Of a stretch of 64,000 bases of DNA, positions 8,243 through 15,278 are shown piece after piece (positions within the stretch are counted from its first letter, which is position 1; the number at the start of each line of letters is the position of its first letter). The translations under genes were made by a program, and so were the position numbers. The notes under the pieces are model-generated. The model was not told the DNA's origin, searched no databases, and worked only from the letters and a program-made list of their open reading frames with translations. Source of the DNA: Legionella qingyii (GTDB lineage: Bacteria; Pseudomonadota; Gammaproteobacteria; Legionellales; Legionellaceae). The stretch lies in contig NZ_QHJG01000012.1 of assembly GCF_003184185.1 (NCBI RefSeq), forward strand, positions 1,291-65,290. Reading direction: 5' to 3'.

Positions 8243-9641
8243 TTTGTATTGGAAAATTTTTATTTCATTTTGGCTCGCCACAATACTTATTATTTTCACT
8301 ACAGCTTGGGTAATTAGTCATATTGTACAAAAATCATCATTGCCTGCCCAAGAACAGCTATTTATGGATAGTTATGCAAATGCGGCCGTTGCAACGTACG
8401 AATCAGGTCGACAAACTGCTTTATTAAAATGGCTTAATAAAATTGGTATTTCACGCCATATGTCCATTTATTTATTATCAAGCACTGGTGAAATTATTGG
8501 AACACAAGCCGTACCAGAAAATGTAAAAAAAGTTGCAGAAAACTTACTTCAAGATCAGCTAAGCGAAGGTATATTAAAATCAGGCAAACTCATCGTGAGT
8601 CATGAAATCTTATCCACTTCAGGAAAGTTTTATCGACTTGCTGCTGTAAGTGAAAAACCAATCTATCATTTTGTTGGCGTTCCTTGGGCTGGTCTTGCGA
8701 TTCGCCTCATTTTAGCCACATTTATTAGTGGTCTTATTTGTTATTTATTATCACGGTATTTAACTCAACCATTACGATCTTTGGGATTGGCGGCTAAATC
8801 AATTGCTACTGGAAAGTTAAATACAAGAGTTGGGCATTTAAGAGGTCATTATAATGATGAGATAGCCCAATTGAGCAATGAGTTTGATCGTATGGCAGAA
8901 CAATTGGAGACAATAGTCAACTCCAAAGAACGATTGTTACAAGATATTTCACATGAATTACGCTCCCCTCTTGCTCGATTGCAAATTGCTATTGAATTAG
9001 GACGCAATAAAACGCAACATTTAGCAGACACAGAATTTAATCGTATGGAACTTGAGTGTTCCAGGTTAAATGCTTTAATTACTGAGGTACTTGATTTTGC
9101 TCGTTTGGAAAAATCAACAACTGATCTCAATTTAAATAAAATTGATCTTTCAGCTCTTTTGCTCAATATCATTAGAGATGCCAATTATGAAGCTGGAGAG
9201 GAAACACCGCGAGTCAAGGCAGGCGTGATTGAACCGTGTTGCTTGTTCATTGATGAGCGATTAATTCATAGAGCAATAGAAAATGTGGTTCGCAATGCAC
9301 TACATTACTCGCCTGCCACAGAACAAGTGGTTGTTTCATTAAAACATGATGAAACTAAAGAACATGTGTACATCGATATTAGTGATAAAGGACCAGGCGT
9401 GCCTGAAGCTCAATTAAACAGAATATTTAGCCCATTTTATCGTGTTGATACGTCAAGAACAAAAAAAACAGGCGGATACGGTTTAGGGTTAGCCATAGCC
9501 TCTCGCGCAATTCAATTACATCAGGGTGAAATCATGGCTCTAAATAATCCTGGTGGAGGATTGCTTATACGCATTATTCTTCATTCAATACCAGATATAA
9601 AAACGGAACCACCTGTATTAAATCCAGTTATAAATTCGTAA
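8235..9641 (+). CDS. cpxA: Sensor histidine kinase CpxA
   Basis: Inner-membrane sensor kinase partner of CpxR. It has an N-terminal membrane helix, a periplasmic sensor region, a second helix near LAIRLILATFISGLICYLL, then a HAMP domain (SRYLTQPLRSLG). The phosphorylated histidine is in ISHELRSPLARL at about residue 240. The N-box (HRAIENVVRNALHYSP), G1 box (DKGPGVPE) and G2 box (GGYGLGLAI) are intact. I start at the ATG at 8235 (MRSLYWKIF), overlapping cpxR by 8 bp; an ATG at 8220 is also possible. Confidence 0.85.
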   Translation: MRSLYWKIFISFWLATILIIFTTAWVISHIVQKSSLPAQEQLFMDSYANAAVATYESGRQTALLKWLNKIGISRHMSIYLLSSTGEIIGTQAVPENVKKVAENLLQDQLSEGILKSGKLIVSHEILSTSGKFYRLAAVSEKPIYHFVGVPWAGLAIRLILATFISGLICYLLSRYLTQPLRSLGLAAKSIATGKLNTRVGHLRGHYNDEIAQLSNEFDRMAEQLETIVNSKERLLQDISHELRSPLARLQIAIELGRNKTQHLADTEFNRMELECSRLNALITEVLDFARLEKSTTDLNLNKIDLSALLLNIIRDANYEAGEETPRVKAGVIEPCCLFIDERLIHRAIENVVRNALHYSPATEQVVVSLKHDETKEHVYIDISDKGPGVPEAQLNRIFSPFYRVDTSRTKKTGGYGLGLAIASRAIQLHQGEIMALNNPGGGLLIRIILHSIPDIKTEPPVLNPVINS

Positions 9642-9657
9642 AACTTTAATCATAAAA

Positions 9658-9711
9658 TTAAATATATGATTGATACTTTTTTTATTCACTCTTATGCTCT
9701 TAAATATATGA
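9658..9711. promoter_or_regulatory. 12-bp direct repeat upstream of membrane protein gene
   Basis: TTAAATATATGA occurs at 9658-9669 and again at 9700-9711. The repeats start 42 bp apart, close to four helical turns, in the gap before the gene at 9783. This could be a pair of regulator sites, but the AT-rich context makes chance plausible. Confidence 0.25.
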
Positions 9712-9782
9712 AATAAACTATTTTTTTCTGTTTAATTAAGGTACAATTTGCAGGGTTACAAAATCTCCAGGATTACTTTTAT

Positions 9783-10625
9783 ATGACCGTAGCCCAGAAA
9801 TTAGATAAAGCAAGTGGCATTTTTTTCTTTGCTGGCTTTTTGCTTTCAAAGCTTCAGTATATTCCTTTTCCACTGGCGTCAGCTATTTTCCGATTCATTT
9901 CATTGGGCGTTTATTCATTAGCTTATCTGTCTTGGTTTATAGCATGCCATCTTCATCCTGATCATCCAGAACACTATCGCAAATGGTATGGTTTTGCACA
10001 AATTAAAGAGCAATTTCTTTTTTCCTCAATTGTAGGGTTTACAGCAACAATAATCAGTGTCGCTGCCATTTTTGTACCGGCTTTATTTCCTCCTGCAGCA
10101 TGGTTGTTTCTTCTTGGTAATATAATATGGTCAATTGGAGAGTATCATAAATTGAAAAATCCCCCTCCGGGTGATGAAAATTTTTCCTCGACACGACAAA
10201 AAGCTTATGTATCTTACGCTATAACATCTACTGCCATAAGCCTTGTTGCTGCAACTGCAGCAACTTTTATCTTTTTCTTTCCGCCGATGGCGATACCAAT
10301 TACTATTTTTTCACTGCTCATTTGTGTGGGACTTGGGGCATTCGCATTTGAATTCTGGTTAAATTGCAATTTCGGACAACATAAACCCGACCAAACTCCT
10401 GAAAGTTATTATGAAATGAGTGAAATATTAAAGCCTTCAGTTTCCGTACAATACTCTAAGTCACCCGAACAAGAACCCAGTTGCTTCAACAGTGTATTTT
10501 CAAATCCGAGCCAACAATCTTCTGAACCAACTAAATCAAATGTTATTAATGGCGAAGAACATAAAGAAGAAGATAGTCTTAAAGACAATACTCTTTTATA
10601 CTTACAAACTTCCAGTTTTAATTGA
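9783..10625 (+). CDS. Multi-pass membrane protein, unknown; candidate effector
   Basis: I do not recognise this family. Residues 1 to about 200 hold about six hydrophobic segments (around 12-25, 32-55, 78-100, 103-120, 142-165 and 168-190). A hydrophilic tail of about 80 residues follows, rich in Ser, Glu and Lys (NGEEHKEEDSLKDN) and ending in LLYLQTSSFN. Legionella Dot/Icm substrates often carry a glutamate-rich block near the C-terminus followed by small or hydrophobic residues, which this tail resembles; that is inference only. It stands alone between cpxA and cdd with its own AT-rich upstream region. Confidence 0.6.
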   Translation: MTVAQKLDKASGIFFFAGFLLSKLQYIPFPLASAIFRFISLGVYSLAYLSWFIACHLHPDHPEHYRKWYGFAQIKEQFLFSSIVGFTATIISVAAIFVPALFPPAAWLFLLGNIIWSIGEYHKLKNPPPGDENFSSTRQKAYVSYAITSTAISLVAATAATFIFFFPPMAIPITIFSLLICVGLGAFAFEFWLNCNFGQHKPDQTPESYYEMSEILKPSVSVQYSKSPEQEPSCFNSVFSNPSQQSSEPTKSNVINGEEHKEEDSLKDNTLLYLQTSSFN

Positions 10626-10633
10626 GATTTGTT

Positions 10634-11035
10634 ATGGATCAAACGATTGCGAAAATGATTTCAAACGCACATGAGGCGCTCATTCATTCTTACTCGCCTT
10701 ATTCCAAATTTTGCGTGGCTTGTTGTATATGCACCGATAAAGACAATTTATATACAGGAGTGAATGTAGAGAACGGCTCTTATGGTTTATCTGTATGTGC
10801 TGAAACTTCAGCAATTTCTGCAATGGTTTCTGCAGGCGAACAACATATTAAAAGTATGGTTATCCTTGCGGGAACAGATTTATTGTGTCCACCTTGTGGT
10901 GCATGTAGACAAAGGATTTATGAATTCTCAACAACTGATACTCTAATCCATCTATGTAATAAAGATTCAATATTACGTAGCTTAAAGATTAATGAACTCC
11001 TACCATTGGCATTTAATTTTGATGTTAACCCTTAA
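10634..11035 (+). CDS. cdd: Cytidine deaminase
   Basis: Zinc-dependent hydrolase that converts cytidine and deoxycytidine to uridine and deoxyuridine. The zinc site is complete: VCAETSAI supplies Cys and the catalytic Glu, and PPCGACRQ supplies two more Cys, so it is the homotetrameric short type. I prefer the ATG at 10634; the TTG 12 bp upstream overlaps the preceding stop. It leads a nucleoside salvage set with the phosphorylase and deoC. Confidence 0.92.
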   Translation: MDQTIAKMISNAHEALIHSYSPYSKFCVACCICTDKDNLYTGVNVENGSYGLSVCAETSAISAMVSAGEQHIKSMVILAGTDLLCPPCGACRQRIYEFSTTDTLIHLCNKDSILRSLKINELLPLAFNFDVNP

Positions 11036-11052
11036 TTAATAGGAAAATTTGT

Positions 11053-11892
11053 ATGACAGATACTGCACCAAAGCAGAGCTATGCCCATTTAGCAGCAAAC
11101 TATATCAAAAAATTATACCCTTCATTTAAACCAACCATTGGGGTGGTTTTGGGATCAGGATTAGGGAAATTTGCTGATGAGTTACAAGATTCAATACGAA
11201 TCAGTTATGAAGAGTTACCAGGATTCCCTAAAATTACCGTGCAAGGACATGGTGGTAATTTGATTTTTGGCTATTGGAATAATGTGGGTGTTGTATGTTT
11301 ACAAGGTCGAGCTCATACTTACGAAGGTATAGAGAACTATGAAACAGTTAAAACCTATATTCGTACTTTAAAACTGTTAGGATGCGATTATTTTATTGCC
11401 ACTAATGCCTCAGGCTCATTAAGAGAAGATGTTGGGCCCGGAGAATTAATGCTAATCTCGGATCATATAAATTTACAGCCTAGCAACCCATTGATTGGGG
11501 CCAACGATGATGAGTTTGGCCCAAGATTTTATCCTTTGGATAACGCTTATGACAAACAAATGCGTTTTGACTTATTATCTATTGCTGCACAAAATTCAAT
11601 TAAGCTTACTGAAGGAGTTTACATTTCGGTGTTAGGCCCACATTACGAAACAGCTGCCGAAATCAGAGCATTTAAAGTTTGGGGGGCTGATGCTGTAGGC
11701 ATGTCTACTGTACCAGAAGTATTAGTTGCGAATCATTGTGGGATGCACGTAGCAGTTATTGCTATGATTACTAACTATGCAACAGGTCTCTCAAAAACTG
11801 CACACAGCCACGAGTCTGTAGTCGCGATGGCAGAAAGTGCTGCGGAAAAACTTAATTTAATTCTAAAACAATACATTGCGAGTATAAAGTGA
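11053..11892 (+). CDS. Purine nucleoside phosphorylase (PNP-II family)
   Basis: Splits purine nucleosides with phosphate to give free base and (deoxy)ribose-1-phosphate. The sequence fits the trimeric PNP-II family (PunA/XapA-like): GVVLGSGLG near residue 30, a GRAHTYEG phosphate-site segment, NASGSLRED, GPHYETAAEIRA and the base-binding MSTVPEVLVANHCGM, then TNYATG. Length 279 is typical. A clear AGGAAAA lies upstream. Its product feeds DeoC, encoded immediately downstream with overlapping GTGA. Whether it prefers guanosine, inosine or xanthosine cannot be read from the sequence. Confidence 0.88.
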   Translation: MTDTAPKQSYAHLAANYIKKLYPSFKPTIGVVLGSGLGKFADELQDSIRISYEELPGFPKITVQGHGGNLIFGYWNNVGVVCLQGRAHTYEGIENYETVKTYIRTLKLLGCDYFIATNASGSLREDVGPGELMLISDHINLQPSNPLIGANDDEFGPRFYPLDNAYDKQMRFDLLSIAAQNSIKLTEGVYISVLGPHYETAAEIRAFKVWGADAVGMSTVPEVLVANHCGMHVAVIAMITNYATGLSKTAHSHESVVAMAESAAEKLNLILKQYIASIK

Positions 11893-12653
11893 CTTTAGAG
11901 ACCCATTTGAATGAGGTCATGGAAACGTTGCTTGGTAGCTATTCCAAAAGAATCATCCCCGCCAAGCAACTTATTCAAACCATTGATCTTACATTATTGG
12001 ATGAACATGCAACTCCTGAAGCATTATTGCAATTAAAACACAATGCGAATCAAAATAAAGTTGCTGCGCTCTGCATTCATATACAGCATCTGGATCAATT
12101 TTTTTCACAAAATAATATTGATTTGGCTACGGTTATTAACTTTCCCCATGGAAGCGAAGAACTCTCTATTTCACTTGAAGCTATAGAAAAGGCAATTGAG
12201 CTGGGGGCTCGAGAAATTGATTATGTTTTTCCTTACCATATATATCTTCAGGGACAAATGCAAAAAGCGTTAAATCAATGCCATACTATTGCACAATTAT
12301 GTAAGAGGCATAAGCTTACTTTAAAAATTATTTTAGAAACAGGCTCTTTTCCTGATATCAAAGCTATTTACAATGCAAGCAATGAGTTAATTGAATCAGG
12401 CTGCGATTTTATTAAAACATCAACAGGAAAAATATCTACAGGAGCATCATTATCCGCAGCATTTGCTATTTTAAGTGCTATTCGAGATGCAGGTAGAGTC
12501 TGTGGGATTAAGATTTCAGGAGGCATTAGAAAGCCACAGCAAGCATATAATTATGCCATACTCGCAGAGTTGATAATTGGCAAACAAATTAATAAAAGCT
12601 GGTTTCGCATTGGGGCCAGCAGTTTATTAGAAGAACTGTTAAAAATAAATTAA
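11889..12653 (+). CDS. deoC: Deoxyribose-phosphate aldolase
   Basis: Class I aldolase that cleaves 2-deoxyribose-5-phosphate to glyceraldehyde-3-phosphate and acetaldehyde, the last step of deoxynucleoside breakdown. The Schiff-base lysine lies in FIKTSTGK at about residue 178. IDLTLLDEHAT near residue 30 and the GGIRKPQQA segment are family marks. It begins at a GTG overlapping the previous stop, giving 254 residues, close to the E. coli length. A later ATG at 11919 is possible but would remove little. It ends the cdd-PNP-deoC set. Confidence 0.9.
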   Translation: MTLETHLNEVMETLLGSYSKRIIPAKQLIQTIDLTLLDEHATPEALLQLKHNANQNKVAALCIHIQHLDQFFSQNNIDLATVINFPHGSEELSISLEAIEKAIELGAREIDYVFPYHIYLQGQMQKALNQCHTIAQLCKRHKLTLKIILETGSFPDIKAIYNASNELIESGCDFIKTSTGKISTGASLSAAFAILSAIRDAGRVCGIKISGGIRKPQQAYNYAILAELIIGKQINKSWFRIGASSLLEELLKIN

Positions 12654-12795
12654 TTCTCGGTTATACTTCATTCGATCGTAAAATTAATTAGTACGTGACA
12701 TAGATAATTCCCTATTTGCTTCAAGATAAGCTCACAGTTAAATTTGATATGGGGCTATTATCTTAATCATGTTCCTTACTGGAGTTTGAGTATCT

Positions 12796-13182
12796 ATGAA
12801 TCGAAAAAACATATTTAAACCAATTTTAGTATTATTCTTTGGTCTTATTTTATCAAGCTGTAATAAAGCATTGCCTCCTGGTGAATATGATTCAAATGAG
12901 GTAGGTAAGATTAAAAAAGTAATTCCAGGAACAATTATTTCCAAACGCCCTGTGAATTTGCATCGAACAATGAGCAATGTAACTAATAACACAAACAATA
13001 GTTTTGAGGACAATGGCTATAACCAATCACGTGGTGTTGAATATGTCATTAAATTAAATTCAGGAGGAATTATTTCTGTAGTACAAGCAGAAGATCTCAA
13101 GCTGAAAACAAAGCAAAAAATACTTGTAATTTATGGAAAACATACTCGAGTTGTTGCAGATAATGGTAGTGAGGCCTTTTAA
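12796..13182 (+). CDS. SlyB/Pcp-like lipoprotein without glycine zipper
   Basis: A signal peptide ends in the lipobox LSSC with the lipidated cysteine at about residue 22, so it is a membrane-anchored lipoprotein. The segment around VGKIKKVIPGTIISKRPV and the C-terminal YVIKLNSGGIISVVQ and IYGKHTRVV resemble the SlyB/Pcp outer-membrane lipoprotein family. The usual central glycine-zipper membrane segment is missing and is replaced by an Asn/Thr-rich linker (TNNTNNSFEDN). At 128 residues it is shorter than SlyB. GGAG upstream supports the ATG. The exact role is unknown. Confidence 0.65.
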   Translation: MNRKNIFKPILVLFFGLILSSCNKALPPGEYDSNEVGKIKKVIPGTIISKRPVNLHRTMSNVTNNTNNSFEDNGYNQSRGVEYVIKLNSGGIISVVQAEDLKLKTKQKILVIYGKHTRVVADNGSEAF

Positions 13183-13198
13183 ATCTAAACTATAGGTG

Positions 13199-13232
13199 TA
13201 GCCTGGGTGAAGCGTAGTGGAATCCGGGCTAC
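13199..13232. repeat. TAGCCTGGG...CCGGGCTA dispersed repeat
   Basis: TAGCCTGG near 13199-13206 pairs with CCGGGCTA near 13225-13231 with one wobble, and the loop contains GAAGCGTAGTGGAA. It lies between a rightward lipoprotein gene and leftward ubiA, so it may help end both transcripts. The arm sequence recurs elsewhere in the window. Confidence 0.5.
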
Positions 13233-13284
13233 TATAACTATAATACTACTGTGAGAACATGGTCTTATATGTTCAGGAAGATCA

Positions 13285-14130
13285 TCACAGACCAATACCA
13301 ACAACAGCCAACCACATTAATGCGCCATAATACGCACTCACAATAAAGGCTTTAAAGCAATCTTGAGGTATTCTTTTATTAATCAGCTTTTGTTGGTAAA
13401 TCAAGACAATACCCGCTATAAACCAAAAAATATAAAACGATAAATTTATTTGATTTATGAATGCCCAATATAACCACAAACTATGAAATAAACCTTGTAA
13501 CAAACCAATAATCACCCGATCATAACTAGCAAAATAAATTGCAGTCGATTTCACCCCAATTCGTAAATCATCCGCTTTATCAGCCATGGCATACATGGTG
13601 TCATAAGTAATAATCCAGGAAAAATTTATTAAAAACAACAAGAAACATTCACTATTTAAAAATCGATCTGAGGCAACATAAGCCATAGGTATTCCCATAG
13701 AAAATGCTAAACCAAGAACAAATTGGGGTGCATTGAGAAAGCGTTTACAAAAGGGATATAACAGAGAAATAAATAGTGCGATTAATCCAAGAAAAAAACA
13801 ATTTCTAGGAAGCTGAATTAATATAAATAATGCAGCTAAAAGTAATGTTATTAATACAAGAAAACTCTCTGGCAAGCTCACTTCACCAGCAGTTAGCGGT
13901 CTTAGTTTAGTGCGTGCAACATGTTTATCAATATTTCGATCAGCAATATCATTGATCACACAGCCCGCAGCACGCATCAGTGCAGTACCGCATAAAAAAA
14001 AGATTAACAGTCTGAGCGATGGTAGTCCTTTATTTGCCAACCATAAAGCCCATGCCGTTGGGTACCAGAGCAATAGAATTCCCACGGGCTTATCAAAACG
14101 CATTAATCGCCAGTATGCATTCCACTTCAT
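13285..14130 (-). CDS. ubiA: 4-hydroxybenzoate octaprenyltransferase UbiA
   Basis: Integral membrane prenyltransferase that attaches the polyprenyl chain to 4-hydroxybenzoate in ubiquinone synthesis. Both aspartate-rich motifs are present: NDIADRNIDKHVARTKLRPL at about residues 60-80 and YDTMYAMADKADDLRIGVKS near residue 190. Seven to nine hydrophobic helices fill the rest. Length 281 is normal. Its start overlaps the ubiC stop by 4 bp, matching the common ubiC-ubiA pairing. Confidence 0.95.
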   Translation of the reverse strand: MKWNAYWRLMRFDKPVGILLLWYPTAWALWLANKGLPSLRLLIFFLCGTALMRAAGCVINDIADRNIDKHVARTKLRPLTAGEVSLPESFLVLITLLLAALFILIQLPRNCFFLGLIALFISLLYPFCKRFLNAPQFVLGLAFSMGIPMAYVASDRFLNSECFLLFLINFSWIITYDTMYAMADKADDLRIGVKSTAIYFASYDRVIIGLLQGLFHSLWLYWAFINQINLSFYIFWFIAGIVLIYQQKLINKRIPQDCFKAFIVSAYYGALMWLAVVGIGL

Positions 14131-14666
14131 GAGTTAATATTCTCAAGTTCAGGTAACATAATTTCAGCCAAAAAAAATGATTCTTTTTGTTGAAATGAAA
14201 ACTCAGCGAGTCGCACCCAAAGCACACCATTAATTGAGTCCAGATTTTGTTTAACCCAATAATACTCCAAGCATTGTTGATCCACAGGATAGCTTGTCCA
14301 TCGAACGCGATGCACTCGATCTTCATTAAAAATTAAGTTTTTTATTGATTCGTTTTCTAAGCGTCCAAAAAAAGCAGGATCAAGCTCATAACATCTCTTA
14401 GGAATAATACTTCGTGCATACCAATAAACAACATCATGACTTTTCATCATGATTTCACGTTGAAAGACGAGGTTATCTTGGATTTGTAGAAGGTTTCTAC
14501 CCCACCAGTCTGTATCTCTCCAACATTGGGAAATAAGCTGAATGCGTGATTCCCCTTTAATTTGCAGCAGTTTATCAGTTAATGAAGCGTTATAATTAAG
14601 CCATTGTGAAAGTTGTTCCGAACTTTGTGCATTTATTGTGTAAATGGAATGGGTATTAATAGACAT
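14127..14666 (-). CDS. ubiC: Chorismate--pyruvate lyase UbiC
   Basis: Makes 4-hydroxybenzoate and pyruvate from chorismate, the first committed step of ubiquinone synthesis. Sequence similarity to UbiC is modest but the pattern fits: WLNYNASLTDKLL near the N-terminus, a REIMMKSHDVVYWYARSIIP segment carrying the substrate-contact arginine, a LGRLENESIKNLIF-like stretch, and a closing glutamate in FFLAEIMLPEL. Length 179 is close to the family norm. Overlap with ubiA strengthens the call. Confidence 0.85.
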   Translation of the reverse strand: MSINTHSIYTINAQSSEQLSQWLNYNASLTDKLLQIKGESRIQLISQCWRDTDWWGRNLLQIQDNLVFQREIMMKSHDVVYWYARSIIPKRCYELDPAFFGRLENESIKNLIFNEDRVHRVRWTSYPVDQQCLEYYWVKQNLDSINGVLWVRLAEFSFQQKESFFLAEIMLPELENINS

Positions 14667-14715
14667 GTATGTTAGCTACTTATTACAAAATATATTTCAG
14701 GATGATCTTACAAAA

Positions 14716-15204
14716 TTAACGCATCAGCGACAAGTTATTGCTAACTCTTATTCTTCCTAGTCGATTCAAAATAACAACAGTCTGTTCATGGGTATCTAAA
14801 TTCATTAAAATGAAACGTCCGTTGCTAATCGCTTGTCCAGGATAAGTTGAAAAAGTGATCTTCTTTGATGAACTTACTCCATCCCAATGCAAGTCCCAAC
14901 GAGGATGACTCCATTGCCATTGATAAATCAATTCCATTTGATTCGTTTTTTTATTTAAAAAATTTAAAACAATACCCTTTGACCAATTCGATGACGCATC
15001 TTGAGGAGAAAGATATACAGGATTGCCAAGAATAATAGCCTGCATCTTGGCATATTGTATTGCCGTACGAAGTTCATCAATTATCGTCTTCTGCTCATTT
15101 TTTTTCACAAAATAAGTATATGAGCCAATCCCTATTATTGATAAGCCTATAAACACAGACATAGTTATAAGTAACTCAAGTAACGTAAAACCGTTTATTT
15201 TCAT
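14716..15204 (-). CDS. Type IV pilin-like protein (FimT/GspH pseudopilin)
   Basis: A class III signal sequence is plain: NGFTLLELLITMSVFIGLS, with expected prepilin-peptidase cleavage after Gly5 and the conserved Glu at mature position 5. The single hydrophobic helix continues to about residue 30. The C-terminal half has the GspH/FimT layout, ending in RFILMNLDTHEQTVVILNRLGRIRV. It is a minor pseudopilin of either the type IV pilus or type II secretion system. No other pilus gene adjoins it. I use the ATG at 15204; a TTG precedes it by one codon. Confidence 0.8.
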   Translation of the reverse strand: MKINGFTLLELLITMSVFIGLSIIGIGSYTYFVKKNEQKTIIDELRTAIQYAKMQAIILGNPVYLSPQDASSNWSKGIVLNFLNKKTNQMELIYQWQWSHPRWDLHWDGVSSSKKITFSTYPGQAISNGRFILMNLDTHEQTVVILNRLGRIRVSNNLSLMR

Positions 15205-15278
15205 CAATTAAAATTTATTCCGTTTCTATTTCCTGATTTGCGAGTTACCTAATAAAATACCATAGTTCGATGAATATA

